Origin: Caldithrix sp.
Lineage (GTDB): Bacteria; KSB1; UBA2214; DYKH01
NCBI GenBank assembly: GCA_020722685.1
Contig: DYKH01000207.1
Location: 1 to 8,211, forward strand
Reading direction: 5' to 3'
DNA: 8,211 nucleotides
Positions 6,863 to 8,211 of this stretch are shown one piece after another. The position numbers were made by a program, and so were the translations under genes. Within the stretch, counting starts at the first letter, position 1. Every line of letters starts with the position of its first letter. The notes beneath the pieces are model-generated. The model was not told where the DNA came from. It saw nothing but the letters and a program-made list of their open reading frames with translations, and did no database searches.

Positions 6863-6918
6863 CTTGACTATCCTTGACCACACTTGACTACTCTTGACCA
6901 TTCCTGACGATACTTGAC
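6863..6918 (-). repeat. 10-bp periodic array 3, inverted orientation (CTTGAC)
   Basis: Six units in strict 10-base register have TTGAC at 6864, 6874, 6884, 6894, CTGAC at 6904 and TTGAC at 6914. Weaker, out-of-step copies lie to the left (TTGCA at 6855, TTAGAC at 6843). On the minus strand it reads GTCAAGTATC, GTCAGGAATG, GTCAAGAGTA, GTCAAGTGTG, GTCAAGGATA, GTCAAGAT. It sits in the divergent gap between the lipoprotein and peptidase T genes and ends 27 bases before the peptidase T start, so it overlaps the likely promoter region of pepT. Confidence 0.88.
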
Positions 6919-6933
6919 GGTCATCTCATTCAT

Positions 6934-6937
6934 GGAG
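6934..6937 (+). promoter_or_regulatory. Ribosome binding site of peptidase T
   Basis: GGAG lies 8 bases before the ATG at 6946. It supports that start, which also places the conserved N-terminal helix VERFLRYVTFDTQS at the usual position. Confidence 0.6.
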
Positions 6938-6945
6938 CCTCGAAC

Positions 6946-8196
6946 ATGAGCCAAATCAAGCACACTTGCGTTGAAAGATTTTTGCGATACGTTACCTTCG
7001 ATACCCAATCTTCGGAAACCTCCGATACTTCCCCCAGTACTGAAAAACAAAAAATACTGGGACAAGTCTTGGCGGAGGAGCTCAAAACAATGGGCTTGGC
7101 CGATGCTGCCATGGATGAATGGGGCTATGTCTTTGCCACTCTGCCGTCTAACGTCTCGCATGAAGTTCCCGTCATCGGACTGATCGCGCATATGGATACC
7201 TCTCCGGATGTTACCGACACGAACGTCAAGGCACAAATCCACCACAACTATCAGGGAGGCGACATAGCCCTTTCACCCGAATCCGGCGTTATCATTCGCG
7301 CCAGTGAAAACCCCGAGTTGGCCAATCAAATCGGCCACGATATCATCACCTCTGATGGGACGACGCTCCTCGGAGCGGATAACAAGGCCGGTATTGCAGA
7401 AATTTTCGATGCGGTCCATCATCTCATTCAGCATCCGGAAATCAAACATGGCACCGTCCGCATTGCCGTCACGCCTGACGAGGAAGTGGGGCGCGGCACC
7501 GAGCATTTCGACGTGCAAAAATTCGGCGCCCGTTACGCCTATACCATAGACGGCGAAACTTTGGGCGAAATTGAGGACGAGACCTTTTGCGCCGACACGG
7601 TAACGATGAAAATAACCGGAGTGAACGTTCATCCCGGCTATGCCAAGAACAAGCTGATCAATTCCATCAAGATCGCTGCTGAGATTATCGACAATTTGCC
7701 AAAAGACGCCCTGTCGCCCGAGACGACGGAAAAACGGGAAGGCTACCTGCACCCAAACCACATCGGCGGTGGAGTGGAAGAAACGACGATCAAATATCTC
7801 ATCCGCGATTTCACTACGGAGGGCTTACAAGAGAAAGAGGCATTCTTGCGCGAGCTGGCTGAAAAGATTATTGCCAAGCATCCTCGCGCCAAGCTGGATT
7901 TCAAAGTGGAAGAATCCTACCGCAACATGAAATACAAAATTGACAAAGATCCAAAGGTGGTAGAGTACGCAGTTGAGGCAGTAAGAAGAGCGGGACTCAC
8001 ACCCAAGAAAAACATCATTCGCGGCGGCACCGACGGCTCGCGTCTGTCCTTCGCCGGCTTGCTCACGCCCAACATCTTTACCGGCGGGCACAATTTTCAT
8101 TCACGTCAGGAGTGGATCTCGATTCAGAACATGAAAAAGGCGGTGGAGGTGATTGTGCATCTGGTGCAGATATGGGAGGAGAAAAGTCAAGAGTAA
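6946..8196 (+). CDS. pepT: Peptidase T, tripeptide aminopeptidase (M20B)
   Basis: The 416-residue product is complete and close to the usual PepT length of about 410. It cleaves the N-terminal residue from tripeptides in the cytoplasm using two zinc ions. All metal and catalytic positions are visible: His82 and Asp84 in GLIAHMDTSPD, Asp145 in LLGADNKAG, Glu179 (general base) and Glu180 in PDEEVGRG, Asp202 in YTIDGE, and His382 in FTGGHNFHSRQEW. The dimerisation (lid) domain lies about residues 215-325, with GVNVHPGYAKNKLINSI at its start. RGGTDGSRLSFAG near 365 is the PepT-specific segment. The gene stands alone in the window, divergent from the lipoprotein; 10-bp array 3 sits directly upstream and may overlap its promoter. 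In some bacteria pepT is controlled by FNR under low oxygen, but no FNR-type site was seen here. Confidence 0.95.
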   Translation: MSQIKHTCVERFLRYVTFDTQSSETSDTSPSTEKQKILGQVLAEELKTMGLADAAMDEWGYVFATLPSNVSHEVPVIGLIAHMDTSPDVTDTNVKAQIHHNYQGGDIALSPESGVIIRASENPELANQIGHDIITSDGTTLLGADNKAGIAEIFDAVHHLIQHPEIKHGTVRIAVTPDEEVGRGTEHFDVQKFGARYAYTIDGETLGEIEDETFCADTVTMKITGVNVHPGYAKNKLINSIKIAAEIIDNLPKDALSPETTEKREGYLHPNHIGGGVEETTIKYLIRDFTTEGLQEKEAFLRELAEKIIAKHPRAKLDFKVEESYRNMKYKIDKDPKVVEYAVEAVRRAGLTPKKNIIRGGTDGSRLSFAGLLTPNIFTGGHNFHSRQEWISIQNMKKAVEVIVHLVQIWEEKSQE

Positions 8197-8211
8197 GCTA
8201 GAGATAAGAAT

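Noticed and set aside
8186..8195. GTCAAGAGTA at the end of pepT as the start of a fourth array
   Set aside because: It is a single unit overlapping the stop codon; the next ten bases do not fit the consensus and the window ends.

Overview
The window looks like a piece of a bacterial chromosome from the FCB side of the tree, for example a Calditrichota/KSB1, Zixibacteria or Ignavibacteria-type lineage. The evidence is a large exported protein ending in a YPNPFN-type C-terminal domain, the kind linked to type IX secretion or FlgD-like folds in those phyla, together with weak Shine-Dalgarno signals on some genes. Taxonomy is an inference; no rRNA or other phylogenetic marker is present.

Layout from left to right. 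Bases 1-202 hold a decayed end of an AAA ATPase of the DUF4143-associated type. Bases 387-714 (minus) hold a small membrane-protein gene with a strong ribosome binding site that appears frameshifted. A good sigma70-like promoter at 800-828 precedes an 878-residue secreted protein (898-3534). Its order is signal peptide, TolB/PD40-like beta-propeller, C39-like cysteine peptidase, CARDB-like domain, Ig-like domain and C-terminal sorting-type domain. A near-perfect 14-bp-arm hairpin separates it from a 648-residue fusion of phosphoserine phosphatase (SerB-like) with D-3-phosphoglycerate dehydrogenase (SerA), which joins the first and last steps of serine synthesis. Next come a YbgC/FadM-type hotdog acyl-CoA thioesterase (5670-6068, plus), a small lipoprotein (6197-6730, minus) and a complete peptidase T (6946-8196, plus).

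The most unusual signal is not a gene. Three consecutive intergenic regions each carry an array of degenerate 10-bp units with consensus GTCAAGNNTG (reverse complement CANNCTTGAC): 5571-5650, 6101-6190 and about 6863-6918. The first is in GTCAAG orientation and the other two in CTTGAC orientation, so arrays 1 and 2 face each other across the thioesterase gene and share a 20-bp perfect inverted repeat. Arrays 1 and 3 can be aligned unit by unit. This suggests a dispersed, helically phased intergenic element, whose role could be protein binding, RNA pairing or mobility; none of these is shown.

The genes do not form one obvious pathway. The secreted peptidase, the lipoprotein and peptidase T are loosely consistent with a peptide-degrading heterotroph, and the serine fusion and the thioesterase are housekeeping metabolism.
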